In this document: in pieces, positions 49,144-57,656 of the stretch | How positions within the stretch are numbered: the stretch's first letter is position 1 | Layout: each line of letters starts with the position of its first letter | NCBI RefSeq assembly: GCF_000981585.1 | Contig: NZ_LN831776.1 | Span: 7,321,216 to 7,385,215, forward strand | Reading direction: 5' to 3' | DNA: 64,000 nucleotides | Origin: Paenibacillus riograndensis SBR5 | GTDB lineage: Bacteria; Bacillota; Bacilli; Paenibacillales; Paenibacillaceae | The notes under the pieces: model-generated | Database searches by the model: none | Told to the model about the DNA's origin: nothing | What the model saw: the letters and a program-made list of their open reading frames with translations, nothing else | Translations under genes and position numbers: made by a program

Positions 49144-51307
49144 TAATTTCACTCCCTTTTAATTTGGTATTATTTCTCTTAGAAAGTATTAATTCAAGCG
49201 GATCAACATAGTTAACTTTCTCAAAGTTGTTGTGTACAATAAATCCATTTTCATTCATCATCAGCTTGAGTTTATGAGAATTATTACGTTCAATGTGGCT
49301 AATCGTGCATTGAACCTTTGACGGTATATTAATTTGGGAGGTTAGTTTTTTATTTAAATATTTACATCTGCTGCAATGATAGGCATCGCATGAGTTGCAG
49401 ATAGGTGATTTTTCAACACTCAGCATTTCTTTATCTTTTATATCTATCCCTATTGTAAGATCACCTATAAAATTTTTCTCATTTTCAAAGTAAAATGCAG
49501 GACAAGTATAAAACTTCCCGTTAGGTGCAAGAGTAAAGGTGTGTTCCCCTGCATCACAATTAGACATTTTATCTAGATGCAATATGTCGGTGAGCACGTT
49601 TAATTCTAATGGTTCCCCGATTCTAGAATAGCTTGAAAGTAAAAATTCAGATAATTTTTGCAATTCATTATCATAACTATCCAAATCTTGTTGACTCCAT
49701 TGTTCTAGATCAGAAATAACCAGGTTTACTCTAGAGAATTTGAGATTTATTTTCACTATTAACTGAGTTAATTCACTTATCTCATTTTTACTTATAATGA
49801 GAATACAATTTTTGCTCTTGGCAGGAATGATCATATCCAACTGTTTAACACTATGATCAAATACTATAATTGAATTTTCTGGATTTTCAGAATTATAGCT
49901 CCCCCCAACTCTTAAAGCACTCCTATTCGACTTGCTAGACGGGATTTCACCTACTAAAACCGGGATCAAATTATTTCTTTCACAGAACTCCAACCCTGCA
50001 AAATAAATATCCTCTTCCATATAGGTGACTTCTTTATTATTCTCTGGTACTAAACAATTGAATGAAGCGTCTGTTGAGAGAATAATTTGAAGATAATTCT
50101 GCCTAGTATTATGTAATCTTCCTTTTTTTCTATCTACAGTCATACCAGTTTTTTCTTCAAATCTACTCCAAAAATAATCATTAGCACGACAATTTGCTTT
50201 GTGCATCTCACAATTAAATGTAGTTCTTTTAAATATAGTCCCTGAATCAGCTACATCGTAATTGTTCCCAACACACCAGGAGCAGCCACTAGCAACACTG
50301 CACTCAATACATTCCTTTGGACTTTGATTTCTTATTGTCAGGACTTCAAAGGGTCTCAATTTATCCCGGTTAAATCCCGAATATATATCTCCAACTGAAT
50401 AACCTTCTCTATTATTCAATGAATAATCAACAAATCTTAGGCAGGGATAGAGCTTTCCTTGATAGTCTATTGCAACCATATTCCCAGTACCGCAATAAGT
50501 AGAATTTAGATCTTCTTCGGTAAAGGGCAACCCAAACGATCCTTTTTGAAAGAACCTAATTTTATGATCTATCCAAAGATCATTTTCTAAAATGTAATCA
50601 GCTAATTTCTTCAATTGGTCTTCAAAAATCAATTCGTCTCCTTCATGCCAAACATCCTCATAAATAATGTTGGCAGATACATCTTTAATTCCTAAATTCC
50701 ACAGACTTATTACACTGTCCATTAAATAGGGAATGTCTTCATGGGAATATGTTGCTTTGGTATGTGTATTCGGAAATTGTTCTTGCCATAAGGGTACATT
50801 TTTCACAACTAAATCATACGATCCTCTTCCATCTGGAAATATTCGCTGCAGATCATGTTTTTTTTGGTTTCCATCAACGCTTATTCCAATACTTACTTTA
50901 TGACGATTTTTTTTAATAAAATTTTGTACTTTTTGAGTTCCATAATATATTCCATTTGATGAGAAGCTAAATCTATAATTTCCAAACCAGGGATGTTCTA
51001 AGGTAAACATTTGAACCTTAATGTAATCACAAATCCTATCAATAAGATCGATCTCAAGAAATGGCTCTCCACCTATAAATTCCCATATTACGGCATCATG
51101 GTTAAAACCTTCCGAGTTTCTTAATATAAAATCAACCGCGTCACGAGCAACTTCAAAGCTCATTTTATTGGTTGTATTTTTTCCAACAATATAACAATAT
51201 TTGCAGGCGAGATTACAATCTTCAGTAATACAAAAAGTTACTACCTGGGCCTCACTATCTCTCCAATCCTTTGTAAACTCGCCCATTTGATATGGAATAA
51301 CAGCCAT
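49136..51307 (-). CDS. Radical-SAM peptide maturase fused to a second cysteine-rich maturase domain
   Basis: A 723-residue enzyme with two halves. The N-terminal half (1-about 390) has the radical-SAM motif CNLACKYC (C31, C35, C38), GGEPF near 80, and a C-terminal SPASM-like cysteine set: STYCGTGN, GKLYPCLRF, KECIECSVASGCSWC and FNCEMHKANC (about 270-380). The C-terminal half (about 400-723) has its own cysteine set: SNCDAGEHTFTLAPNGKFYTCP, then SPICNSCDAYHCSRCKYLN, then SKVQCTISHIERN. This resembles the separate CXXX repeat peptide maturase protein, so here two usually separate proteins appear joined; the names come from memory of the families. The start is one of two adjacent ATGs after GGAGG; I use the second (8-base spacing). 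It is AT-rich, unlike its flanks, and predicted to form thioether bonds on the precursor. Confidence 0.85.
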   Translation of the reverse strand: MAVIPYQMGEFTKDWRDSEAQVVTFCITEDCNLACKYCYIVGKNTTNKMSFEVARDAVDFILRNSEGFNHDAVIWEFIGGEPFLEIDLIDRICDYIKVQMFTLEHPWFGNYRFSFSSNGIYYGTQKVQNFIKKNRHKVSIGISVDGNQKKHDLQRIFPDGRGSYDLVVKNVPLWQEQFPNTHTKATYSHEDIPYLMDSVISLWNLGIKDVSANIIYEDVWHEGDELIFEDQLKKLADYILENDLWIDHKIRFFQKGSFGLPFTEEDLNSTYCGTGNMVAIDYQGKLYPCLRFVDYSLNNREGYSVGDIYSGFNRDKLRPFEVLTIRNQSPKECIECSVASGCSWCVGNNYDVADSGTIFKRTTFNCEMHKANCRANDYFWSRFEEKTGMTVDRKKGRLHNTRQNYLQIILSTDASFNCLVPENNKEVTYMEEDIYFAGLEFCERNNLIPVLVGEIPSSKSNRSALRVGGSYNSENPENSIIVFDHSVKQLDMIIPAKSKNCILIISKNEISELTQLIVKINLKFSRVNLVISDLEQWSQQDLDSYDNELQKLSEFLLSSYSRIGEPLELNVLTDILHLDKMSNCDAGEHTFTLAPNGKFYTCPAFYFENEKNFIGDLTIGIDIKDKEMLSVEKSPICNSCDAYHCSRCKYLNKKLTSQINIPSKVQCTISHIERNNSHKLKLMMNENGFIVHNNFEKVNYVDPLELILSKRNNTKLKGSEINV

Positions 51308-51326
51308 CATGAGTACCTCCATTTGT

Positions 51327-52031
51327 TTAAATATTTATTTTTCTTTTCAATAAAACACCTATATTTCTAGCCTCACCCCCCCTTTCACTTTTTATTTTCG
51401 CTATTTGACCCGTTATATATGCTGCTGCCATACTTGTTCCTCTATAATTTTCGTAGTTGTCTATGTATTTTATATTGGGAATATCCATAACATTATTCGA
51501 AGCAATAAAATACCCTTCTCTGAAATCATATTGATTGCAATTAATATCTCCATCTCCCTTTACAGAAACAACATCTTTAAAGTTCGAAGGAAAAGATATC
51601 TTTCCCGTATTTGAGGCCGCAGAAACTATTATTATTCCATTTTTACAGGCTCTTCTAATTAAAATTTTTAAAGGTAAGTAATACTTCAATTTACTTGTTC
51701 CTAAGCTCATATGAATAATGTCAGGATTTTCTTCAATTGCATGTTTTAAAGCCGATATTAGGATTCGACCGTCCGATTTTAAATCTTTGTCAAGTATGTT
51801 GTGACTATTAAATCTCACACTTTCATGGATATGCCTTATTGCAATTGCTATAATCGTTCCATGGTCATTTGAACAGTTAGCCGCACACTTGAAATCCACA
51901 TGACCTTTTTCATCAATCCAATAATTGAAGGATGAAGCCACATAACAGTTAAGAGCTAGTTTACTCACATCAATTCCGCTATCAATTATTGATATATGGA
52001 TATTTTGGCGATCGTTATCGGAAGTGACCAT
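51327..52031 (-). CDS. Cytoplasmic subtilisin-family (S8) serine protease, probable leader peptidase
   Basis: A compact 234-residue S8 protease. The catalytic triad is visible: D17 in ISIIDSGID, H57 in NDHGTIIA and S200 in RGTSMAAAYITG, with the oxyanion Asn in SAASNTG (N141). There is no signal peptide, prodomain or membrane segment, so it should act inside the cell. In RiPP clusters such proteases often remove the leader, and the exporter next door lacks a peptidase domain, so leader cleavage is the likely job. The ATG at 52031 has AGGAGG 9 bases upstream. The maturase starts 19 bases after its stop. Confidence 0.85.
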   Translation of the reverse strand: MVTSDNDRQNIHISIIDSGIDVSKLALNCYVASSFNYWIDEKGHVDFKCAANCSNDHGTIIAIAIRHIHESVRFNSHNILDKDLKSDGRILISALKHAIEENPDIIHMSLGTSKLKYYLPLKILIRRACKNGIIIVSAASNTGKISFPSNFKDVVSVKGDGDINCNQYDFREGYFIASNNVMDIPNIKYIDNYENYRGTSMAAAYITGQIAKIKSERGGEARNIGVLLKRKINI

Positions 52032-52049
52032 AAACAACAACCTCCTAAC

Positions 52050-53759
52050 TTAAACATACCTCGCATTAACTAAATTAATTTCATCTTCTTTAGACTCAAT
52101 TATTTCTCCATTGTTAATGTAGAAAATATGATCAGCATTGTGTAAATTCGAATAATTGTGAGTTATTACAATTACCGTGTGTTCTCTCGAAAGATTAAGC
52201 ATTATCTCATTAATAAATTGTTGCGATTCTCTATCTAAAGAAGAGGTAGGTTCATCAAATAATAGTATTTTAGATTTTTTCAAAAGTGCCCTTGCAACCG
52301 CAAGTCTCTGTCTCTGTCCCCCCGATAAATTGGAACCTCCGTCCCCAATAACTGTCGAATACCCCTCGGGAAGTGTAATGATAAAATCATGAATATGCGC
52401 TTGTGCACAAATCATATATACATCCTCTAACGAAGCGTCTGCATTTACCAATAACAAATTATTTAATATGGTGTCATTAAAAAAAAATGAATCTTGCGCT
52501 ACTATTGATATCCCCTCACCAATTGTTAATACACTGAGATCATCTATATTAATATCATCGATTTCTATAAGCCCAGAGGATGGTTGATAGAATCGAAGGA
52601 GCAAATTTAAAAAGGTTGTTTTACCTCCCCCACTTGGTCCAATAATCACATTCATACTATTAGGATATATTTCAACATTTATATTTTTAAACACAGGAGT
52701 TCTTATATCATAGGCAAAGCTCACATTTATGAATTTCACCCTTCCCGTCAAGATTTTATGTATGTCACCTGATGTTTCTTCTTTTAAGTCAAAATTTTCT
52801 TGCAAATGTAATATGCGTTGAATAGATACTGCCATTTGCTGCAAACTCGAGTTTAATCCCATTATTTCCATTACAGAAGATGTGAATTGAGAGGAATAAT
52901 TATTAAAAGCTAGAAAAAATGCAATATTAAGCGTTTTATATTTTAATACAAATAAAGATCCTGCAAGAATAATTGCTACTTGCGTGCAAAACATAAAGAA
53001 TTGAGAAATATTCTGAGACAACGCTGAATAGTTTCGGGTCGTAATACTTTTCTTTTTTAGAATATTTAAAATGTTATTAAACTCAAGCTTTCTAACTTCT
53101 TGAATGTTTAGACCTTTAATGGTCTTGATTCCTGTGAATGACTCTTGTATATGAGAAAAGAACTTGTCCTTCAAAACCGATATCGCCATCATCTGTTTCC
53201 TCATAAGTTTGCCTGAAAAGAAAAACAACCCGATTGAAAAAGGAACTAAAGTTAAAGTAACCAGCGTCAACTCAATATGTAAATAAAACATTATAACTAT
53301 AACAGTCAAAAATTTTAAAATGTTCACTAATAATAAAGTGAACTTGTTGATTACAATATCCGCTACAGCTTCAGGATCATATTGTAACCTCGATATCAAT
53401 TCACCTGCCGGGGTATCATCAAATGCCTTCATAGGTAATCCCATAAGTTTGTGATACATTTCACTTTTCAAGTCGAAGGTAATTTCTTCACTTAAATGCG
53501 AAGCCAATAACGATTGTACATAGTTAACCAATGCTTGCAGAAAGTAAAATCCAACCATAAAAGCGCAATATTTATATACTTCTATGAATTCACTTTTAAA
53601 TATAGAGACTATAGTATTAGCCCAAATCAAAGGTTGAACTAGATTTAAAATAACTGAAACTATAACCAGAACTAAATTCAAAGAATAAGTTGTTTGGTGT
53701 TTTTTTATATATTTGGAAGTTTTTTTAAAAGCAGTCGCAAAATTGCTTATTTTATTCAT
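52050..53759 (-). CDS. ABC exporter (fused membrane and ATPase) of the peptide cluster
   Basis: A 569-residue half-transporter. An ABC-B type membrane domain (about 1-325, five or six helices) is followed by the ATPase domain (about 335-569). The latter has Walker A IIGPSGGGKTT, the Q-loop, the signature NLSGGQRQRLAVARAL and Walker B ILLFDEPTSSLD. No C39 peptidase domain precedes the membrane domain, unlike bacteriocin PCAT exporters. The start is ATG 53759 with AAAGGAG 6 bases upstream. It is the first gene of the cluster. Expected role: export of the finished peptide, or immunity; which one is not shown. Confidence 0.88.
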   Translation of the reverse strand: MNKISNFATAFKKTSKYIKKHQTTYSLNLVLVIVSVILNLVQPLIWANTIVSIFKSEFIEVYKYCAFMVGFYFLQALVNYVQSLLASHLSEEITFDLKSEMYHKLMGLPMKAFDDTPAGELISRLQYDPEAVADIVINKFTLLLVNILKFLTVIVIMFYLHIELTLVTLTLVPFSIGLFFFSGKLMRKQMMAISVLKDKFFSHIQESFTGIKTIKGLNIQEVRKLEFNNILNILKKKSITTRNYSALSQNISQFFMFCTQVAIILAGSLFVLKYKTLNIAFFLAFNNYSSQFTSSVMEIMGLNSSLQQMAVSIQRILHLQENFDLKEETSGDIHKILTGRVKFINVSFAYDIRTPVFKNINVEIYPNSMNVIIGPSGGGKTTFLNLLLRFYQPSSGLIEIDDINIDDLSVLTIGEGISIVAQDSFFFNDTILNNLLLVNADASLEDVYMICAQAHIHDFIITLPEGYSTVIGDGGSNLSGGQRQRLAVARALLKKSKILLFDEPTSSLDRESQQFINEIMLNLSREHTVIVITHNYSNLHNADHIFYINNGEIIESKEDEINLVNARYV

Positions 53760-53906
53760 CTTCCACTCCTTTATAATTAATGTCTTATAATCTAACAATA
53801 TCCTTATTCACCCACTTTGTCCACATCAAGTTTTGTAATATAGTTACATTTGTGTGAATATTTAATTTTTTCTTAGTATTTATTACAAAACAATAATTAA
53901 CATAAA

Positions 53907-53957
53907 TAAAAAACCTCACCAATTACTGATTACTTCAATAATCGGTAATTGGTGAGG
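53907..53957 (-). terminator. Long intrinsic terminator of glyA
   Basis: On the minus strand, CCTCACCAATTAC pairs with GTAATTGGTGAGG; the stem extends through CGATTA/TAATCA with one mismatch and is followed by TTTTTTATTTATG. It insulates the peptide cluster from glyA transcription. Confidence 0.93.
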
Positions 53958-54048
53958 AACCTACATGTAATTATTTATTTTTTCCAAGCTTCGTAAAGGA
54001 AATATTGTACCGATACTGTGTTCATACACAACAGTTAGCTTGATCCAA

Positions 54049-55296
54049 TCAGTATTGCAGGCCCGGATAGATCGGATACTGCTCAGTAAGTGCGGCTACT
54101 TCACGGGCAGCCTCGGCGAGTTTGCCTTCATCTTTAGGGTTCTTCAATACGCTGGCGATGATGCGGCCGATGGTTACCATCGCCTGCTCGTTCATTCCAC
54201 GCGAAGTGACTGCAGGTGTACCGATGCGGATACCGCTCGTTACAAACGGGCTCGTTGGATCAAACGGAATAGCATTCTTGTTCACCGTAATGCCGATTGA
54301 ATCAAGGACCTTCTCCGCATCTTTGCCTGTAATATTCAAGTTACGGGTATCGAGCAGCATCAAATGGTTGTCCGTACCGCCGGATACAATGTTGACTCCT
54401 TCGCCGATCAGAGTTTCTGCCAGCACCTTGGCGTTCTTCACTACATTTTCGGCATAGGTTCTGAAAGAAGGCTGAAGAGCTTCACCAAAGGAAACGGCTT
54501 TGGACGCAATCACATGCATCAGCGGTCCGCCCTGCGAGCCGGGGAATACGGCCTTGTCAATCGCCGCCGCCCAAGGCTGTCTGCAGAGAATCATACCTCC
54601 GCGGGGGCCGCGCAGCGTTTTGTGTGTGGTTGTAGTAACAAAATGGGCATGCGGTACAGGGCTCGGATGAAGGCCTGCAGCGACCAGTCCGGCGATATGG
54701 GCCATATCCACCATGAACAACGCGCCTACATCGTTCGCAATCGAACCGAGGGCTTCAAAATCAATTGTACGCGGATACGCGCTTGCTCCTGCTACGATCA
54801 GCTTAGGACGGTGTTTGAAGGCTGCCTTGCGCACTTCATCATAATCAATCAGGAACGTATCCTCCTGCACGCCATAAGCCACAAAATTATACAGCAATCC
54901 GGAAGCATTCACCGGGCTGCCGTGCGTCAGATGGCCGCCATGCGCCAGGTTCATTCCGAGGACAGTGTCGCCAGGATTCAGCGCGGCAAGATAAACCGCC
55001 ATATTGGCCTGGGCACCGGAGTGCGGCTGCACATTGGCATGATCTGCACCGAAGAGCTGCTTGGCGCGGTCACGGGCCAGATTCTCCACGATATCCACAT
55101 CTTCACAACCGCCATAATACCGTTTGCCGGGATACCCTTCGGCATACTTGTTCGTAAGCACAGAACCCATCGCTTCCATTACAGCTTCGCTGACGATATT
55201 CTCCGAGGCAATAAGCTCAATATTGGCACGCTGACGGCTCAGCTCCAGTCCCATCGCTTCCAGTACTGCCGGGTCACTCTTACGCAATTGTTCCAT
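54049..55296 (-). CDS. glyA: Serine hydroxymethyltransferase
   Basis: Converts serine and tetrahydrofolate to glycine and methylene-tetrahydrofolate, a main one-carbon source. The 415 residues match the family. The PLP-binding lysine is K226 in [24 protein letters not shown] near 54-63 and HGGHLTHGS near 119 are also present. The ATG at 55296 follows GGGAGG by 11 bases. The long open extension upstream has no ribosome site. In Bacillus it is followed by upp; here the peptide cluster intervenes. Confidence 0.97.
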   Translation of the reverse strand: MEQLRKSDPAVLEAMGLELSRQRANIELIASENIVSEAVMEAMGSVLTNKYAEGYPGKRYYGGCEDVDIVENLARDRAKQLFGADHANVQPHSGAQANMAVYLAALNPGDTVLGMNLAHGGHLTHGSPVNASGLLYNFVAYGVQEDTFLIDYDEVRKAAFKHRPKLIVAGASAYPRTIDFEALGSIANDVGALFMVDMAHIAGLVAAGLHPSPVPHAHFVTTTTHKTLRGPRGGMILCRQPWAAAIDKAVFPGSQGGPLMHVIASKAVSFGEALQPSFRTYAENVVKNAKVLAETLIGEGVNIVSGGTDNHLMLLDTRNLNITGKDAEKVLDSIGITVNKNAIPFDPTSPFVTSGIRIGTPAVTSRGMNEQAMVTIGRIIASVLKNPKDEGKLAEAAREVAALTEQYPIYPGLQY

Positions 55297-55388
55297 GATT
55301 CTTATTTCCTCCCTAGTGCTCTTTAGTTTATGTTGCCTGTGTGAAGATGAACTATAATCACAGCATTCCGTCAACTAACTTTGTTTCC

Positions 55389-56042
55389 TTAATCGCAGCT
55401 GCGTGATCCGCTGGTCTCCGGATTACGGTATACCGCGCGTTCCCCGCCAATGAGCGGAGGTCTGCTCCAGGCTGCATTCACCCGGGCCGAACCAATGTAG
55501 CGCAGGCTTGGCCGAAAAGGGACGGCTACCCGGCGCAAATGCATGCCGATCAGCGTCTCGCCGATATCGATACCGGCATGGGCCTCCACGGTTTCCGCCA
55601 GCACAGGATCAGCCATCGAGCGGTACGCAGCGGCAGCCATTGAACCCCCGGCTCCCGGAATCGGCACCGCCGACACTTCCCTCAGCCCTAGCTTCTCCAG
55701 CAGTGAGCGTTCCATCACCAGCGAACGGTTCAAATGCTCGCAGCACTGGTATACCGGATGAAATCCCTTCTCCGCAGCAACCTGGACAATCCCCTCCAAG
55801 AGCTGCTGAGCCACCTCAAGCGCGCCGCCGGTGCCAATACGGACCCCGGCCACTTCACTTGTGCTTGCGCCCACAACAAGAATCTTGCCGGGCCCCAGCT
55901 TCCCGGCGTCTGACAGCTCCCTTACCACAGCAGCGGTTGCAGCCGTTAAAGACAGCTCCGCCCCTGCCGGTTGACCGGCATCCCCGGCTGCATTGCTGGC
56001 TGCCGGATTCACCCGTGAGTCCTGCTTCATGACATGATCCAT
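55389..56042 (-). CDS. ywlG: UPF0340/DUF436 family protein YwlG
   Basis: A 217-residue soluble protein of unknown biochemical function, normally upstream of glyA in Bacillus. Seen: VGASTSEVAGVRIGTGG near 57-73, CCEHLNRSLVMERSLLEKLG near 100-119, and the C-terminal SRPPLIGGERAVYRNPE. An N-terminal extension (about 1-25, Ala/Gly/Asn-rich) is not typical. The ATG at 56042 has GGGAGG 8 bases upstream. Confidence 0.87.
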   Translation of the reverse strand: MDHVMKQDSRVNPAASNAAGDAGQPAGAELSLTAATAAVVRELSDAGKLGPGKILVVGASTSEVAGVRIGTGGALEVAQQLLEGIVQVAAEKGFHPVYQCCEHLNRSLVMERSLLEKLGLREVSAVPIPGAGGSMAAAAYRSMADPVLAETVEAHAGIDIGETLIGMHLRRVAVPFRPSLRYIGSARVNAAWSRPPLIGGERAVYRNPETSGSRSCD

Positions 56043-56067
56043 CACTCAAGCCTCCCTCAAGCAAGTA

Positions 56068-56106
56068 GAAACGGCTTTGCTGTCCCTTTTAGGGCAGTAC
56101 CGTTTC
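56068..56106 (-). other. Strong hairpin in the ywlG leader
   Basis: GAAACGG pairs with CCGTTTC across 39 bases, with an inner CTGTCCCT/AGGGCAG stem, starting about 26 bases upstream of the ywlG start. There is no T-run, so it is not a plain terminator. It could be a leader structure. The gene-free stretch 56043-56366 otherwise holds only the terminator at 56201-56240. Confidence 0.5.
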
Positions 56107-56200
56107 AGCGAGAAATATAAGGATGATTCATAAAGCGAAACATATACATCCTTATATTACTTCGAAAAGCTAAACCTAACAGTATGCTGTATTTTAAACA

Positions 56201-56240
56201 AAAAAGAGCAGTCCGCAGGTGGCTGCGGATGTGCTCTTTT
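56201..56240. terminator. Bidirectional-looking terminator downstream of ywlE
   Basis: AAAAGAGCA-TCCGCAG pairs with CTGCGGA-GTGCTCTTTT around GTGG with one mismatch; A- and T-runs flank it on both sides. It follows ywlE by about 125 bases on the minus strand. Confidence 0.85.
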
Positions 56241-56366
56241 GCCCAGGCGACCGGCCGTTTATTCCAGTGCTCCATCGTGGTTTGATCCACACTTGTCGCC
56301 AGTTACACCGGAACCGGGTAATATTTATTTCATCTTATAGGAATGGCCGCGAAAAATCAACCATGT

Positions 56367-56954
56367 TTATAACCGGCGTAAGGACTCCAGCTTATCCAGA
56401 AGACTGTGCAGCGCTGTTCGGATTTCGGCAGCGGCCAGCTCATAATCTTCCCGCGGGCCTCCGAAGGGATCGGAAATATCAAAGCTTGGAATCCGTTGAC
56501 GGATTTCTATGATCCGCTGCAGATCAGCCGATTTCGGCTCCCCGCCAAGTGCAAGGCTAAGCTCGGCATCGGCATAGAGGCTATCCAGCTCACGGATATC
56601 TGCGTTTACGGCTTCTTCATCGTAGACATATTCTTTTAGGGTATAAGTCTTCGCAACGGCATCAGGAAAATATTGCAGCAAGTGGCGTTTGTGCCCCCCA
56701 GTGAGGGTCAGCACCAGATCCGCCCAGGCTACGGTCTCTGCATTTAGCTGCGTGGACAGGATTTGATCATGAATTCCTTCGTCCCGCAGAATCGCTGCGG
56801 CATGTCTGGACATGGAAGTACCGGAAATGGCGGAAACGCCTGCAGACCGCACTTCGACGTCAATTCCCCGCTCCTTCGCAAGTTTCCGGAGAAGCCCCTC
56901 AGCCATAGGACTACGGCATGTATTCCCTGTGCAGACGAATAAAATATGCAGCAT
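56367..56954 (-). CDS. ywlE: Low-molecular-weight protein-arginine phosphatase
   Basis: Removes phosphate from protein arginine residues, opposing McsB kinase in Bacillus. The P-loop is FVCTGNTCRSPMAE with nucleophile C8 and the Thr at position 12, which in YwlE fits phosphoarginine in place of the Ile of tyrosine phosphatases. The general-acid loop DISDPFGGPREDYE lies near 159-172. The 195 residues exceed the 150 of B. subtilis YwlE, with extra sequence around 85-155. The ATG at 56954 has GGAGG 8 bases upstream. The neighbour genes (mntP, ywlC, ywlG) match the Bacillus order. Confidence 0.9.
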   Translation of the reverse strand: MLHILFVCTGNTCRSPMAEGLLRKLAKERGIDVEVRSAGVSAISGTSMSRHAAAILRDEGIHDQILSTQLNAETVAWADLVLTLTGGHKRHLLQYFPDAVAKTYTLKEYVYDEEAVNADIRELDSLYADAELSLALGGEPKSADLQRIIEIRQRIPSFDISDPFGGPREDYELAAAEIRTALHSLLDKLESLRRL

Positions 56955-57009
56955 ACTTTCCACCTCCATGAAAGAATTAAGCAAAATTTTTGTTGTGCAT
57001 GTTATTGTA

Positions 57010-57582
57010 TCAGAAGATGAACATTAAGCCAAACGCAAGCAGAATCCCTCCGCCCAGCGCCTCACCGTAATCTCCTAATCCACGGCTGACCCTCCGGCCC
57101 AGCAGCAGGCCCGAAATGGACATCAGACCCCCGCAGGCTCCGAAAGCAAGCACGGTTAGTGTTATGCTATTCACAAACATCCCCAAGGAAACCCCTACGG
57201 AGAATGAATCTACACTCACACTGAGTGAAATCAGCAGCATCCCCCAGAATGTGCGGTGATTGACAGGTTCACGGCGGGAATGATCCGCCCGGAAGGAGTT
57301 GAACACCATATGTCCACCCAGCAGCACGAGCAGTCCTCCGGCGGCATAAGTAGTAACTTGTCCGAGCAAATGTCCGACATAGCTCCCTGTAAACAAACCA
57401 AGCAGCGGCATCAGCACATGAAAAAAAGCAATCAGAAGACTGAGCTGCAGCACATGCAAAAGACGGATGCCCTTCATCCCGATGCCCACACCGAGTGAAA
57501 AAGCATCCATCCCCAGTGCGATTGCCATAATGGCAATCGTTACAATCTGGCCCCAGCCAGCATATACTCCCCCCATGTCCAT
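57010..57582 (-). CDS. mntP: Manganese efflux pump MntP
   Basis: Exports Mn(II) across the cytoplasmic membrane. A 190-residue protein with six membrane segments and the two repeated family motifs ALGMDAFSLGVGIGM (about 21-35) and SVSVDSFSVGVSLGM (about 118-132), each with the metal-binding Asp. The ATG at 57582 follows GGAGG by 7 bases; the upstream ORF extension has no site. It lies between ywlC and ywlE. Confidence 0.92.
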   Translation of the reverse strand: MDMGGVYAGWGQIVTIAIMAIALGMDAFSLGVGIGMKGIRLLHVLQLSLLIAFFHVLMPLLGLFTGSYVGHLLGQVTTYAAGGLLVLLGGHMVFNSFRADHSRREPVNHRTFWGMLLISLSVSVDSFSVGVSLGMFVNSITLTVLAFGACGGLMSISGLLLGRRVSRGLGDYGEALGGGILLAFGLMFIF

Positions 57583-57656
57583 GCCCATACCTCCAGAGTC
57601 CGAAAGTCTTGTACCACAACCATATGCGGACAAGAAGGGATTCATGACTGGGCGGG

